A stretch of 64,000 bases of DNA from UBA6107 sp964459385 (GTDB lineage: Bacteria > Chloroflexota > Anaerolineae > Anaerolineales > Anaerolineaceae): assembly GCA_964459385.1 (NCBI GenBank), contig CAYWLG010000001.1, positions 186,001 to 250,000 on the forward strand. Direction: 5' to 3'. How positions within the stretch are numbered: the stretch's first letter is position 1; every line of letters begins with the position of its first letter. Of the stretch, positions 9,036 through 18,351 are shown piece after piece. The notes beneath the pieces were generated by a model. It searched no databases. It was not told where the DNA came from and saw only the letters and a program-made list of their open reading frames with translations. The translations under genes and the position numbers were made by a program.

Positions 9036-9713
9036 ATGAAAATTCAAACGATCACCGCACTGGTGCCCATGCGCCACCACTCACAGCGAGTGCCGGGCAA
9101 GAATTATCGCTTGCTGGACGGGCGTCCTCTCTACCAGCATATTCTCTCCACGCTCTTGAACGTGCCTGAACTGACCCAGATCGTAGTGGATACGGATAGC
9201 CCGGACGTGATTCAGGGGGTACGCGAGAACTTCCCGACAATTAAAATTCTGCAGCGTCCCGCAGAACTGTGTGCAGACACCATCCCAATGAACGAAATTC
9301 TCATGTATGACACCGGTCAGTACCCGAGCGATCTCTACCTGCAGACGCACAGCACCAATCCCTTAATGCGGGCAGAAACCTTCTCACGCGGCATTCAGAC
9401 CCTGCTGGGGCTGTATCCGAGCTACGATTCCCTTTTCGGCGTCACCCGCTTGCAGAGCCGCCTCTGGGACGGCCTGGGCCGTGCGCTCAATCACAACCCG
9501 CAGATTTTGCTGCAAACCCAGGACCTCCCCCCTGTTTACGAAGAAAATTCATGTATTTACCTTTTTACCCGCGATAGTCTGGAAAGAAAACGCAACCGCC
9601 TGGGAGACCGACCCTATCTTTTTGAGATCAGCCGCGATGAAGCCTGGGATATTGATGAAGAAATTGATTTCAAGCTGGTCGAATTATTGATTCGGGCCCG
9701 CGCCCAAAAATAA
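9036..9713 (+). CDS. Second acylneuraminate-type cytidylyltransferase
   Basis: 225 aa, a single-domain CMP-sugar synthetase of the NeuA/PseF/KdsB superfamily. The N-terminal nucleotide-binding loop is PMRHHSQRVPGKN, a variant of the RGGSKxxPxKN loop in the upstream fusion enzyme, and DTDSPDV provides the Asp pair. It lies 19 nt after a GT2 gene. Having two different cytidylyltransferases in one operon suggests two activated sugars, or one enzyme that acts on another acidic sugar. The HHSQRVPGKN variant recalls enzymes annotated as pseudaminate-like or generic acylneuraminate cytidylyltransferases. Confidence 0.8.
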   Translation: MKIQTITALVPMRHHSQRVPGKNYRLLDGRPLYQHILSTLLNVPELTQIVVDTDSPDVIQGVRENFPTIKILQRPAELCADTIPMNEILMYDTGQYPSDLYLQTHSTNPLMRAETFSRGIQTLLGLYPSYDSLFGVTRLQSRLWDGLGRALNHNPQILLQTQDLPPVYEENSCIYLFTRDSLERKRNRLGDRPYLFEISRDEAWDIDEEIDFKLVELLIRARAQK

Positions 9714-9737
9714 ACCCTTGCATGCAGCAGGTGAGCA

Positions 9738-11816
9738 GTGAAAAAACAGTGGTGGATCTTTTTACAGGTCATTGTGGTAGTGGCCGCGCTCGCCGGCAGT
9801 GTTTACGTTGCCCTAACGCCGGCCAATAGCCTGCTGCGCTGGTACAACATTGACGACGCGTTCTACTACTACAAGGTTGCCCAGAATATTCTGGCGGGTC
9901 ACGGGGTGACCTTTGACGGCATTAATCTTTCCAACGGCTTTCATCCGCTCTGGATGGTGGTGTGCCTGCTGGTCTTTTGGACTTCACGCATTAATTTGAT
10001 CTTCCCCTTGCGGCTGCTGGTGCTGGTGAGCGGTCTTTTTAACGCAGCCACCGCCCTTTTACTCTTTCGCCTGCTCAAAAAACACCTGCATCCGCTGGCG
10101 GCCTTTTTGGCCTCCATGTTCTGGGCGCTGATCCCTTCCATCTACGGCAAGGTCACCGTGCACGGCATGGAAAGTTCGATCAGCGTGTTCTTCATTGTGC
10201 TGCTCATCAAAACCGCCTCGGACATGAACGCTCAGCGTGAGCAGACCCCGCTCAGCTTCACACGCATGTTCGTGCTGGGGTTGATCGGCGCCGGCACCAT
10301 TTTGGCACGGCTCGACAATGTGTTTCTGGTGGGCATTGTTGGGCTGTTTCTGATCTTTGGGGTCAGCCAGGTCTCGCGCCGCTATTTTTATGACCTTCTG
10401 GCCGTGGCCGTTTCGGTGCTCAGCGTGTGGTATCTGCGTCTCGGTGCCGAAGGGATCTTCATTAACTTATCGGCAGTTTATCTGATGCTGATCCTGAGCT
10501 TGTTGCTTAAACCGGCAGTTTTCTACATTGCCGGCTTGTACCGTGATTTCAATCAGTACAGTAAGCTATCCGGGTTTATCCGACAGGCAGCCGCGGCTGC
10601 GGTGAATGCCGGATTGATCTATGTGTGCTTGCGGCTGCTGCACCACTTTGGTTTTGGTGAGATGGTTTCCCGTTCCATCATTCTTTATGACGCCATTCTG
10701 TCATTCATATTGATTTTTTGCTTGCGCCTCTTTACCTGGAAAAACGAATCTGCACCGGTTCAGAATCCCTTCCAGCGGTTTTTTACCTGGCTAAGTTCCT
10801 CCTGGAAGACGATTTTTGTCAATGGGCTGGGCTACGCCGTCCCCATCGCTGCGTTGGTCGGGGCCTATATGCTCTTCAATAAATTTATGTTCGGCACGTT
10901 TACGCCGGTTAGCGGTCAGATCAAGACCTGGTGGGGAACGTTGAGCAATACCGTCTATGGACACCCCAACACCATGCTCTCTGTGTTCGGGTTGAGCGAC
11001 ATGGGCAATTTCGGCCCCTGGTCAATGGTGATGGCGCAGGTGAGCAAAGTGACCGATCTGCTGGTTTCGGTGGCCCCCAATACGGCGCAGCGTTTTTACA
11101 ATTTCGTTTTCATGTCGGTGCTCATCATCGGGCTGGTGGCTTTATTGGCCATCCTCACCGGTCGACAGCAGCGCTTGCTTAAAAAGGGATTTTCCCTCTA
11201 TTTGCTGCCGCTGCTGGTAGGCAGCCTTGTTCAGATCGCTTACTACAACCTGATCGGTTATCAGCACACCCGCAGTTGGTATTGGCTGGCGCAGGTGGTA
11301 GTCGTTGCCCTGCTGGTGGGGCTGGTGTTGGACGCGCTTTTTACCTGGCTGGATGGCTGGAAGCCCAAAGGCGTTTTTTCGGTCGGTGTTTGCCTGATAT
11401 TGGTGGCCGTGCTGCTTAACTCACACCTGAGCTTTTTGTTGGGTCTGGTTCCGCCCACGGTGAGCGCCGAGCATGCCTCTGATTACATGGCAGAGGTTCA
11501 AGAGTTACAAGACCGCACCCAACCCGGCGACAGGATCGGTATGACGGGCGGCGGTTTGGTAGCTTATTTTATTAAAGACCGCACCATCGTCAACCTGGAT
11601 GGGCTGATCAACAGCGCCGCCTATTTCAATGCCATGAAATCGGGCAAGGCGCGCGATTTTCTGGACGCGCTGCCGTTGAACTACGTCTATGCCAAGGCCT
11701 ACGTGATCACAGAATCCGACCCTTATAAAGAGATCTTTACTTCCCGTTTGGATGAGATCGGTATTATCAAAGGGTTTGAGAATTTCACCCTCTACAAATA
11801 CGTGATCAGTCAATAA
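9738..11816 (+). CDS. Polytopic membrane glycosyltransferase-like protein (GT39/ArnT-like)
   Basis: 692 aa with about a dozen hydrophobic helices. After the first helix comes YNIDDAFYYYKVAQN; the DD in this first extracytoplasmic loop is the acidic position expected for dolichyl/undecaprenyl-phosphate-sugar-dependent GT-C enzymes. A soluble C-terminal domain follows (GMTGGGLVAYFIKDRTIVNLDG), common in Chloroflexota relatives. GTG at 9738 is preceded by AGGTGA. Likely transfers a sugar from a polyprenyl-phosphate carrier outside the membrane. Acceptor unknown. Confidence 0.75.
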   Translation: MKKQWWIFLQVIVVVAALAGSVYVALTPANSLLRWYNIDDAFYYYKVAQNILAGHGVTFDGINLSNGFHPLWMVVCLLVFWTSRINLIFPLRLLVLVSGLFNAATALLLFRLLKKHLHPLAAFLASMFWALIPSIYGKVTVHGMESSISVFFIVLLIKTASDMNAQREQTPLSFTRMFVLGLIGAGTILARLDNVFLVGIVGLFLIFGVSQVSRRYFYDLLAVAVSVLSVWYLRLGAEGIFINLSAVYLMLILSLLLKPAVFYIAGLYRDFNQYSKLSGFIRQAAAAAVNAGLIYVCLRLLHHFGFGEMVSRSIILYDAILSFILIFCLRLFTWKNESAPVQNPFQRFFTWLSSSWKTIFVNGLGYAVPIAALVGAYMLFNKFMFGTFTPVSGQIKTWWGTLSNTVYGHPNTMLSVFGLSDMGNFGPWSMVMAQVSKVTDLLVSVAPNTAQRFYNFVFMSVLIIGLVALLAILTGRQQRLLKKGFSLYLLPLLVGSLVQIAYYNLIGYQHTRSWYWLAQVVVVALLVGLVLDALFTWLDGWKPKGVFSVGVCLILVAVLLNSHLSFLLGLVPPTVSAEHASDYMAEVQELQDRTQPGDRIGMTGGGLVAYFIKDRTIVNLDGLINSAAYFNAMKSGKARDFLDALPLNYVYAKAYVITESDPYKEIFTSRLDEIGIIKGFENFTLYKYVISQ

Positions 11817-11891
11817 GACCGCGATTTTCAGAAACCGCCCCGTTGAACGGTATAATAAATACTGTTTGAAAACCAAACGCTCAGGTGATTT

Positions 11892-12863
11892 ATGTTCACT
11901 ATTCTTTTATCTGCCCCCTACATGCTGCCTTATATCGATCGCTTCAAACCAGTCTTCGCCCATTATGGCCTTGAGATCATTGCTCCCGAGGTTGAAGAGC
12001 GGATGGAAGAGGACGATATTCTGCGCTACGCCAACCAGTTCGATGGCACCATCTGCGGCGATGACCGTTATTCACGCCGCGTGCTCGCAGGTTGCCTGCC
12101 GCGTTTGAAGGTGGTTGCGAAGTGGGGCACCGGCATTGATTCGATTGACCAGGTGGCCTGCAAGGAGCTGGGCATTCAGATCAAGAACACGCCCAATGCC
12201 TTCACCCTGCCCGTGGCCGATTCTGTGTTGGGTTACATGCTGGCCTTCGCCCGCCGCCAGCCCTGGATGGATAAAGCCATGAAAGCAGGCGAATGGAAGA
12301 AGATTCCCGGTCGCTCGCTTTCGGAATGTACTCTGGGCGTGATCGGCCTGGGCAACGTGGGCAAGGCGGTCATTCGCCGCGCCCGAGGCTTTGGCATGAC
12401 CCTGTTGGGCACCGATATTGTGCCTATCGCTCCCGATTTCATCGTGGAAAACAAAGTGGAGATGACCTCGCTGGAAGACCTGCTGCAGCGGGCAGATTTT
12501 GTGAGCATGAACACCGATCTCAACCCCAGCAGCCGCCATTTGATGAATGAAAAAACGCTGGCGCTGATGAAACCCGGCGCGGTGCTCATCAACACCTCGC
12601 GCGGCCCCGTCATTAAGGAAGCAGATCTGGTCAAAGCCCTACAGGCGGGTCAGATCGCCGGGGCGGCTCTGGATGTGTTTGAATTTGAGCCCTTGCCCCT
12701 CGATTCACCGCTGCTCAAGATGGAGAACGTGATGCTGGCGCCCCATAACACGAACTCCAGCCCGGCCGCCTGGGAGCGGGTGCACTGGAACACCATTCGC
12801 AATTTACTGGCGGGATTGAACGTCCCGGCGGACGATTTCGACGAAATTTCGCAAAAATACTAG
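11892..12863 (+). CDS. D-isomer-specific 2-hydroxyacid dehydrogenase
   Basis: 323 aa, phosphoglycerate-dehydrogenase-like. The NAD-binding motif GLGNVG is at 152-157, the catalytic Arg at 237 in NTSRGPV, the Glu at 266 in DVFEFEP, and the catalytic His at 285 in APHN. AGGTGATTT precedes the ATG. A TATAAT at 11851 lies 40 nt upstream but lacks a -35 partner. Because it sits in the glycan operon next to an SDR, it probably oxidises or reduces a sugar-acid intermediate rather than serving serine synthesis. Confidence 0.85.
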   Translation: MFTILLSAPYMLPYIDRFKPVFAHYGLEIIAPEVEERMEEDDILRYANQFDGTICGDDRYSRRVLAGCLPRLKVVAKWGTGIDSIDQVACKELGIQIKNTPNAFTLPVADSVLGYMLAFARRQPWMDKAMKAGEWKKIPGRSLSECTLGVIGLGNVGKAVIRRARGFGMTLLGTDIVPIAPDFIVENKVEMTSLEDLLQRADFVSMNTDLNPSSRHLMNEKTLALMKPGAVLINTSRGPVIKEADLVKALQAGQIAGAALDVFEFEPLPLDSPLLKMENVMLAPHNTNSSPAAWERVHWNTIRNLLAGLNVPADDFDEISQKY

Positions 12864-12874
12864 ACGAGGATTGG

Positions 12875-13639
12875 ATGAGCCAAGAAAATCGTGTCGTGCT
12901 GGTAACCGGTTCTGCGGGGGGGATCGGCCGTGCCGTGGTCAAGCTGTTCTCAGAAAAAGGCTGGCGGGTGATCGGGGTGGATCGCAGTCCGTATGGGGCA
13001 GAGTTCCCCGAAAACGGGCTGTTCATTCAAAAAGACATCTCCAAGGCCGAACAGATCGCTGAGATCTATGCCGAGGCCGCCCAATTCAGCCCGCTGCTGG
13101 ATGCGGTGGTCAACAACGCGGCTGTGCAGATATCCAAGCCCATCGTGGAGACCTCGGTGGAAGAATGGGACCTGACCATCGCCACCAATTTGCGCCCCAC
13201 CTTTGTGGGCGCCCGTTATGCGCACCCGCTGCTGATGAAATCGCCAAACGGTGCCATTGTCAATGTCTCCTCCGTGCATGCCATTCAGACCTCGGCTTCG
13301 ATTGCGGCTTATGCGGCCAGCAAAGGAGGCATTCTGGCTTTGACGCGTGCTATGGCCATCGAGTTCGCCAAAGAGAATATACGGGTCAATGCGGTGCTGC
13401 CCGGCGCGGTGGATACCCCTATGCTGCGCAGCGGTATGGATCGCGGCCATGTGAGCGGCCCCTCCATTGATGACCGCCTCGACAACCTGGCGCGCAAGAC
13501 CGTCAACGGCCGCATCGGCCAGCCCGCAGAGATCGCCCATGCCATTTATTTTTTGGCCGATCATGAACAATCCTCTTTTATGACCGGTCAGGCCCTGGTC
13601 GTTGATGGCGGTGCCACGGCCCGCTTGAGCACGGAGTAA
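12875..13639 (+). CDS. Short-chain dehydrogenase/reductase
   Basis: A 254-aa classical SDR: TGSAGGIG at 11-18, NNAA at 80-83, catalytic Ser at 132/133, and Y146/K150 in YAASK. The C-terminal MTGQALVVDGG motif is typical of the FabG-like branch. GAGG stands 5 nt before the ATG. It lies 11 nt after the 2-hydroxyacid dehydrogenase gene and 2 nt before the next gene, so it is part of the same transcript. Substrate not determinable; a sugar or sugar acid is the likely one from context. Confidence 0.85.
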   Translation: MSQENRVVLVTGSAGGIGRAVVKLFSEKGWRVIGVDRSPYGAEFPENGLFIQKDISKAEQIAEIYAEAAQFSPLLDAVVNNAAVQISKPIVETSVEEWDLTIATNLRPTFVGARYAHPLLMKSPNGAIVNVSSVHAIQTSASIAAYAASKGGILALTRAMAIEFAKENIRVNAVLPGAVDTPMLRSGMDRGHVSGPSIDDRLDNLARKTVNGRIGQPAEIAHAIYFLADHEQSSFMTGQALVVDGGATARLSTE

Positions 13640-13641
13640 GC

Positions 13642-14448
13642 ATGCGTGCCAGGATCATTAACAAGCTGCCCGTTCCACTGGTGAACGGCCTGCGTACCAC
13701 CCGTGACAGCCTCAAGATGATCGGCGAGTGGCCCGAGAGCCAGTTTCATCCCTGGCGGCGCGACTCTATTAGAAAAATCAACGCCTTGCGTGATACCCAT
13801 GTGGGCGAGCGCTGCTTCATCCTTGGCAATGGCCCAAGCCTCAAATCAACCGACCTGAGCAAGCTCAAGAACGAGTTCACCATCGGCATGAACCGCTTTT
13901 ACATGGCTTTTGATGAACTGGGCTTCACCACCTCGCTTTTGCTCACCGTGAACGATCTGGTGATCGAACAGTGCGCCGAAGATCTGCGCAAGCTGCCCAT
14001 CCCCACCTTCGTCTCCTGGCGCGGGCGCAAGTGGATCCAACCGGCCGAAAACCTCAGTTACCTCTACACCTCCTATGATCTTCCCCGCTTCAGCGTCAAT
14101 GCCGCCGGGCGGCTGTGGGAAGGGGCCACCGTCACCTTTGTGGCCATGCAGTTGGCTTACTTTTTGGGTTTCAAGCAGGTTTGCCTGATCGGCGTGGATC
14201 ACAGCTTCTCTACTCAGGGCAAGCCGAACACCACGATCACTTCTGAGGGCGATGACCCGAATCATTTCAATCCCGGCTATTTTGGCAAGGGGTTCCGCTG
14301 GCAGTTGCCCGATCTGCAAACCTCTGAGATCGCCTATACGTTGGCCCGCGAAGCCTATAAAAAAGAAGGGCGTGAGATCATCGATGCCACTGTGGGCGGC
14401 AAGCTGACGATCTTCCCCAAAGTGGAATACGAAAGTTTGTTTAAATGA
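13642..14448 (+). CDS. DUF115/MptE-like (Maf-type) putative nonulosonate transferase
   Basis: 268 aa. The core opens with FILGNGPSL (GNGPSL at 62-67), followed by NEFTIGMNRFY, and later LIGVDHSFS. This layout is shared by 6-hydroxymethylpterin-pyrophosphokinase-like DUF115 proteins, by the Maf flagellin glycosyltransferases that use CMP-pseudaminic/legionaminic acid, and by GT42 sialyltransferases (CstI/II). It sits in an operon with NeuB and two CMP-sugar synthetases, so a role as the CMP-nonulosonate-dependent transferase is attractive but inferred. It ends overlapping the next GT2 gene by 4 nt. Confidence 0.68.
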   Translation: MRARIINKLPVPLVNGLRTTRDSLKMIGEWPESQFHPWRRDSIRKINALRDTHVGERCFILGNGPSLKSTDLSKLKNEFTIGMNRFYMAFDELGFTTSLLLTVNDLVIEQCAEDLRKLPIPTFVSWRGRKWIQPAENLSYLYTSYDLPRFSVNAAGRLWEGATVTFVAMQLAYFLGFKQVCLIGVDHSFSTQGKPNTTITSEGDDPNHFNPGYFGKGFRWQLPDLQTSEIAYTLAREAYKKEGREIIDATVGGKLTIFPKVEYESLFK

Positions 14449-15386
14449 CAGAACTCCCCTTGGTTTCGGTGATCACCCCCAGTTATAACCAGGCTGCTTT
14501 TTTGGAGCAGACCCTGCGCTCGGTGCTTGAACAGGATTACCCGGCCATCGAATATCTGGTGGCCGACGGCGGTTCCAGCGATGGCAGCGTGGAGATCATT
14601 AAGAAATACGCCGATAAACTGGCCTGGTGGGTATCCGAGAAAGATCACGGCCAGGCCGAAGCCATCAACAAGGGGTTTTCCCGTGCCAGGGGCAAATATG
14701 TTGCCTGGGTCAACTCTGACGATTACTACGCTCCCGGTGCCATTAAGGCGGCCGTGGAGGTGCTTGAAGCCAACCCTGATCTGGGCATGGTCTTTGGCGA
14801 TGTTCAGGTGGTGGATAAAGATGGGCGGGTGCTCAATAACCTGCGTTACGGCAACTGGGGGCTCGAAGAATTGATGACCTTTCACATCATCGGTCAGCCC
14901 TCTGTGTTTATGCGCCGTGAGGTGCTCGAAAAGGCCGGGCTGCTGGACCTCTCCTATCACTTCATGCTCGATCATCAGCTCTGGCTGCGCATGGGCTTAC
15001 AGGCCCCAATGCGCTATATTCCCCGCCTGATGGCAGGGGCGCATTACCATGAAGACTGCAAGAACTTGCAGCAGGCGGCTGAATTTGGCAAAGAGGCTTA
15101 CCGCATTGCTGCCTGGATGAAAAGCGTTCCTGAATTCGCCGAGCGGATGGAACTGCTGGCCCCTTACGTGCTGGCCGGCGCAGAGCGCATAAATGCCTTC
15201 TACCTGCTGGATGCCAAAGAGTACAGCCGTTCGTTTCGCTCTTACTGGCGTGGCTTCTTGCTGGCGCCCACGAGCATCTTGCCGGAATGGTATCGTATGG
15301 TCTTTGCCTTATTTGCTCCGCTTGGCCTGGAAAAACTGCGCGAAAAACGTCTGGCGAAACGGGCTGAACGTTTGAACGCTCAATAA
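14445..15386 (+). CDS. Glycosyltransferase family 2
   Basis: 313 aa with a complete GT-A fold: SVITPSYNQAAFL near 8-20, ADGGSSDGS at 40-48, and the DxD-like NSDD at 90-93 that binds the metal-nucleotide. The HGQAEAINKG motif places it in the same GT2 subgroup as the protein at 16957. The C-terminal 60 residues are basic and amphipathic and may associate with the membrane. Coupled to the preceding gene by an ATGA overlap. Predicted to add one sugar to the glycan on the cytoplasmic side. Confidence 0.87.
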   Translation: MTELPLVSVITPSYNQAAFLEQTLRSVLEQDYPAIEYLVADGGSSDGSVEIIKKYADKLAWWVSEKDHGQAEAINKGFSRARGKYVAWVNSDDYYAPGAIKAAVEVLEANPDLGMVFGDVQVVDKDGRVLNNLRYGNWGLEELMTFHIIGQPSVFMRREVLEKAGLLDLSYHFMLDHQLWLRMGLQAPMRYIPRLMAGAHYHEDCKNLQQAAEFGKEAYRIAAWMKSVPEFAERMELLAPYVLAGAERINAFYLLDAKEYSRSFRSYWRGFLLAPTSILPEWYRMVFALFAPLGLEKLREKRLAKRAERLNAQ

Positions 15387-15409
15387 AGGTCACTGGATCA
15401 GGACGTTTT

Positions 15410-16948
15410 ATGGAAGATTCCGCCCCACTCGATAACCTGTTTCTCTTCAAGAACAGCCGCTGGCTGCGCGTTTTGCTGGTGGCTTTCATCTTGCTGCTTG
15501 GGTTGGGTGTGCGCCTCTTGGATCTTTCTGACCCGCCCTTGGATTTCGCCGCTACCCGGCAGCTACATTCGCTTATTCTGGCGCGCGGCTATTACTATTC
15601 CATGAACGTGCCTTCCGTTGAGGCGCTGCCGGCCGACCAACGCGCCTTCGGCATCCAGACCGGGCAGGCGGAGCTGATCGTTGAGCCGACCTTGATGGAG
15701 CATCTCACCGCCTGGACTTATGCTTTAGTGGGCAAGGAGAGCTTCGAGATTCCCCGCCTGTATTCCATCCTTTTCTGGGTGCTGGGCGGCATTCCGCTGT
15801 TTTTGTTAAGCAAGAAGTACCTGCCCATCAACGGCTCTATGGCTGCACTGGCCTTTTACGAACTGCTGCCCTTTGGCGTGATCGCCAGCCGCAGTTTTCA
15901 GCCCGATCCCTTGATGGTGATGCTCCTACTCTGGTCGCTCTGGTTTCAGGTGCGCTGGGCCGAAGCGGATACCTGGAAGAACGCCCTGCTGGCTGCCGTC
16001 TTCACCGGGTTGACCGTGTTCGTAAAGAACACCTCGGTTTTCTTCGTGGGCATCTCCTTCGCGGCACTGGTATTTTCAACCGGCTGGAAAAAAGCCTTCA
16101 AAAACCCGCGCGTCTATGTAATGGCCGCTGTTGCCCTGCTGCCATCTCTGCTCTATGTCTGGCTCAGCGCCACGGTGGGCGGCAATGCGGGTTCTCTCTT
16201 TGGAGCGCGCTTCTTCCCACAGCTTTTCAGCCAGCCCAGTTGGTACCAGAAGTGGTTTATGATGGCCAAATCGGTGGTGGACTACATTCCCCTCTTTTTG
16301 GCCGTGTTGGCGTTTTTCCTGCTGCCCAAAGGCAAATTCAAGGTGCTTTACGGCAGTCTGTGGGTGGGCTACATTCTCTTTGGCTTCACCTTTGCCTACC
16401 ACATTTACAGCCACAACTACTATCACCTGCCGCTCATCCCAATGGTGGCCATAGGGGTAGGAGTGATTTTTGCCATCCTCATGGAACGATTGCAGGCGGC
16501 AAAACTGCCCGTGCTGGCTCGCCTGTTCATTTGTGCGGTTTTTCTCTTTGCAGCGGCTTTGCTGGTGCTCAAATCGCGCACCGAACTGCTCTCGGCCGAT
16601 TACCGCTATGAAGAGACCTATTGGAAGAATCTGGGAGAGAAGATCGGCCACGATAAAAAGGTGGTGGCACTCACCCACGATTATGGCTACCGTCTCAGCT
16701 ATTGGGGTTTCATCAGTCCCCGCTTGTGGGAAACGCAGGGCGACCAGGCCGTCGATCGCCTGGCAGGGGTTGCCGAAAAGCCCTTTGCAGAACAGTTTAA
16801 CGAGATGACCGCCGGCTATGATTACTTTTTGGTCACCCTCATCAACGATTTCAATTCACAGGCCAATTTGCATCAATACCTGATGGATCATTATTCCTAC
16901 GAGCAGGGAGAGGGCTACTACCTCTTTGACCTGCATGAGGTTAAATAA
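15410..16948 (+). CDS. Membrane glycosyltransferase, GT39/PMT_2-like
   Basis: 512 aa, multi-spanning. After a first helix (about residues 21-37) comes the extracytoplasmic loop DLSDPPLDFAATRQLHS, followed by 8-10 further hydrophobic helices including VGKESFEIPRLYSILFWVLGG and a conserved SRSFQPDPLM segment typical of PMT_2 proteins. The C-terminal about 110 residues are soluble. It should use a polyprenyl-phosphate sugar donor outside the membrane. It sits between two GT2 genes in one operon; AGGA lies 6 nt before the ATG. Confidence 0.8.
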   Translation: MEDSAPLDNLFLFKNSRWLRVLLVAFILLLGLGVRLLDLSDPPLDFAATRQLHSLILARGYYYSMNVPSVEALPADQRAFGIQTGQAELIVEPTLMEHLTAWTYALVGKESFEIPRLYSILFWVLGGIPLFLLSKKYLPINGSMAALAFYELLPFGVIASRSFQPDPLMVMLLLWSLWFQVRWAEADTWKNALLAAVFTGLTVFVKNTSVFFVGISFAALVFSTGWKKAFKNPRVYVMAAVALLPSLLYVWLSATVGGNAGSLFGARFFPQLFSQPSWYQKWFMMAKSVVDYIPLFLAVLAFFLLPKGKFKVLYGSLWVGYILFGFTFAYHIYSHNYYHLPLIPMVAIGVGVIFAILMERLQAAKLPVLARLFICAVFLFAAALLVLKSRTELLSADYRYEETYWKNLGEKIGHDKKVVALTHDYGYRLSYWGFISPRLWETQGDQAVDRLAGVAEKPFAEQFNEMTAGYDYFLVTLINDFNSQANLHQYLMDHYSYEQGEGYYLFDLHEVK

Positions 16949-16956
16949 GGGCTGGC

Positions 16957-17730
16957 ATGGACGAATTAGTCAGTATCATCACCCCTTCCTATCAGCAGGG
17001 CCGCTTCCTCGAAGAGACCATCCGCTCCGTTTTGGGTCAGGACTATCCGCACATCGAGTATATCGTCATGGATGGCGGTTCCAGCGATGAAACAGTGTCC
17101 ATACTCAAGAAGTATTCTGACTGGCTGGCCTACTGGCGCTCGGAACCCGATAAGGGGCAGACCGACGCCATCAATAAGGGTTTCGCACAGGCCAAAGGGC
17201 AGATCCTGGCCTGGATCAATTCGGACGACACCTACAACCCCGGCGCCGTCAGCCAGGCAGTGACCTATTTACGCGAGCATCCGGAAGTGGGGGTAGTGTA
17301 CAGCGACCTCAACTTCATTGACGGTGACTCGAAGGTCATTGGCAAATTCCCGGCCGCTCAAACCGATCTGGCGCGTCTGCGCAGAGGGTTTGTGCATGTG
17401 CCCCAGCCGGCTACGTTTTTCCGGGCTGAACACTGGCGCAAGATCGGGCCATTGGATCCCAGCTTTTTCTTCGCTATGGATTATGACCTGTGGGTGCGTT
17501 TGGCCGGGGTAACACAATTCCAGTACCTGCCCGGACCGATCTGGGCGAATTTCCGCATGCATCTGGACGCCAAGACCATCAATGCCGATGAACGCTGCTG
17601 GCCCGAAATGCTGCGTGTGCACTACCGCGACGGCGGTTCTTTCTTTTCACCGATTGTGGCCAAATATTACCTGCGTAAGCTGGCCGCTCCCTATTTGCGC
17701 TGGCAGAAACAACGCAAGTTCACGAAATGA
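16957..17730 (+). CDS. Glycosyltransferase family 2
   Basis: 257 aa, closely similar in motif order to the GT2 at 14445: SIITPSYQQGRFLEE, MDGGSSDETV, KGQTDAINKGFAQAKG, and INSDD as the metal site. The two are probably paralogues from duplication within the operon. It begins 8 nt after the preceding membrane transferase gene. No membrane helices. Sugar specificity unknown. Confidence 0.87.
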   Translation: MDELVSIITPSYQQGRFLEETIRSVLGQDYPHIEYIVMDGGSSDETVSILKKYSDWLAYWRSEPDKGQTDAINKGFAQAKGQILAWINSDDTYNPGAVSQAVTYLREHPEVGVVYSDLNFIDGDSKVIGKFPAAQTDLARLRRGFVHVPQPATFFRAEHWRKIGPLDPSFFFAMDYDLWVRLAGVTQFQYLPGPIWANFRMHLDAKTINADERCWPEMLRVHYRDGGSFFSPIVAKYYLRKLAAPYLRWQKQRKFTK

Positions 17731-17738
17731 GGTTTTAA

Positions 17739-18278
17739 ATGCACGAAAAACGATTTAACGCCATTGAGCGCCTGCGCGAGCCTGAACGGGTACGGCGCCT
17801 GGAAGTAGAACGTGTGGTCGATCAGGCCCTTGATGGCTGCCAGGTCAAGTCGATGCTGGATATTGGCACGGGCAGCGCCTTGTTCGCCGAAGGTTTCGCC
17901 GCGCACGGCCTGCAAGTGACCGGTCTCGACGCCAACCCCGCAGCGCTGCCGGTGGCGGCGCAGTACGTGCCCACGGGCACCTTCAAAGAGGGAGTTGCCG
18001 AAGAACTGCCCTTTACCGACCTTTCTTTTGATATGGTCTTTATGGGGCTGGTCTTTCACGAGACCGACGACCCCACCCGGGCCATGAGCGAGGCCTTTCG
18101 AGTGGCGCGAAACCGCCTGGCTGTGCTCGAATGGCCCTACCGTGAACAGGATCTCGGTCCCGGCATGAACGAACGCATCCCGGCTGCCAAGATGGCCGAA
18201 TATGGCACCGAAGCTGGTTTTACTGCGCTGGAAACCTTCGAGTTTACGAATCTGATCTTGTATGTGTTTGATAAGTAA
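17739..18278 (+). CDS. Class I SAM-dependent methyltransferase
   Basis: A compact 179-aa methyltransferase with the AdoMet motif DIGTGSA at 41-47, an acidic strand end GLDANP for the ribose hydroxyls, and ELPFTDLSFDMVFMG, characteristic of Methyltransf_11. GAGG lies 6 nt before the ATG. It is the last gene of the glycan operon, followed by a bidirectional terminator, so it may O- or N-methylate a sugar of the glycan. It is shorter than most small-molecule methyltransferases but has the complete core. Confidence 0.8.
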   Translation: MHEKRFNAIERLREPERVRRLEVERVVDQALDGCQVKSMLDIGTGSALFAEGFAAHGLQVTGLDANPAALPVAAQYVPTGTFKEGVAEELPFTDLSFDMVFMGLVFHETDDPTRAMSEAFRVARNRLAVLEWPYREQDLGPGMNERIPAAKMAEYGTEAGFTALETFEFTNLILYVFDK

Positions 18279-18301
18279 ACAATGTTTTGCCGAGGCAAGC
18301 A

Positions 18302-18329
18302 AAACGCGCCGTCATTCGACAGCGCGTTT
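18302..18329. terminator. Bidirectional terminator between convergent genes
   Basis: AAACGCGC and GCGCGTTT pair as an 8-bp stem around a 12-nt loop that can add a GTC/GAC pair. T-rich sequence follows on the minus strand and TTTATGTTT on the plus strand. It separates the rightward glycan operon from leftward kbl. Confidence 0.75.
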
Positions 18330-18351
18330 ATGTTTAAGCTAACTCAAGCGT

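Noticed and set aside
11851..11856. TATAAT box as an internal promoter before the 2-hydroxyacid dehydrogenase gene
   Set aside because: No -35 element or extended -10 at the proper distance.
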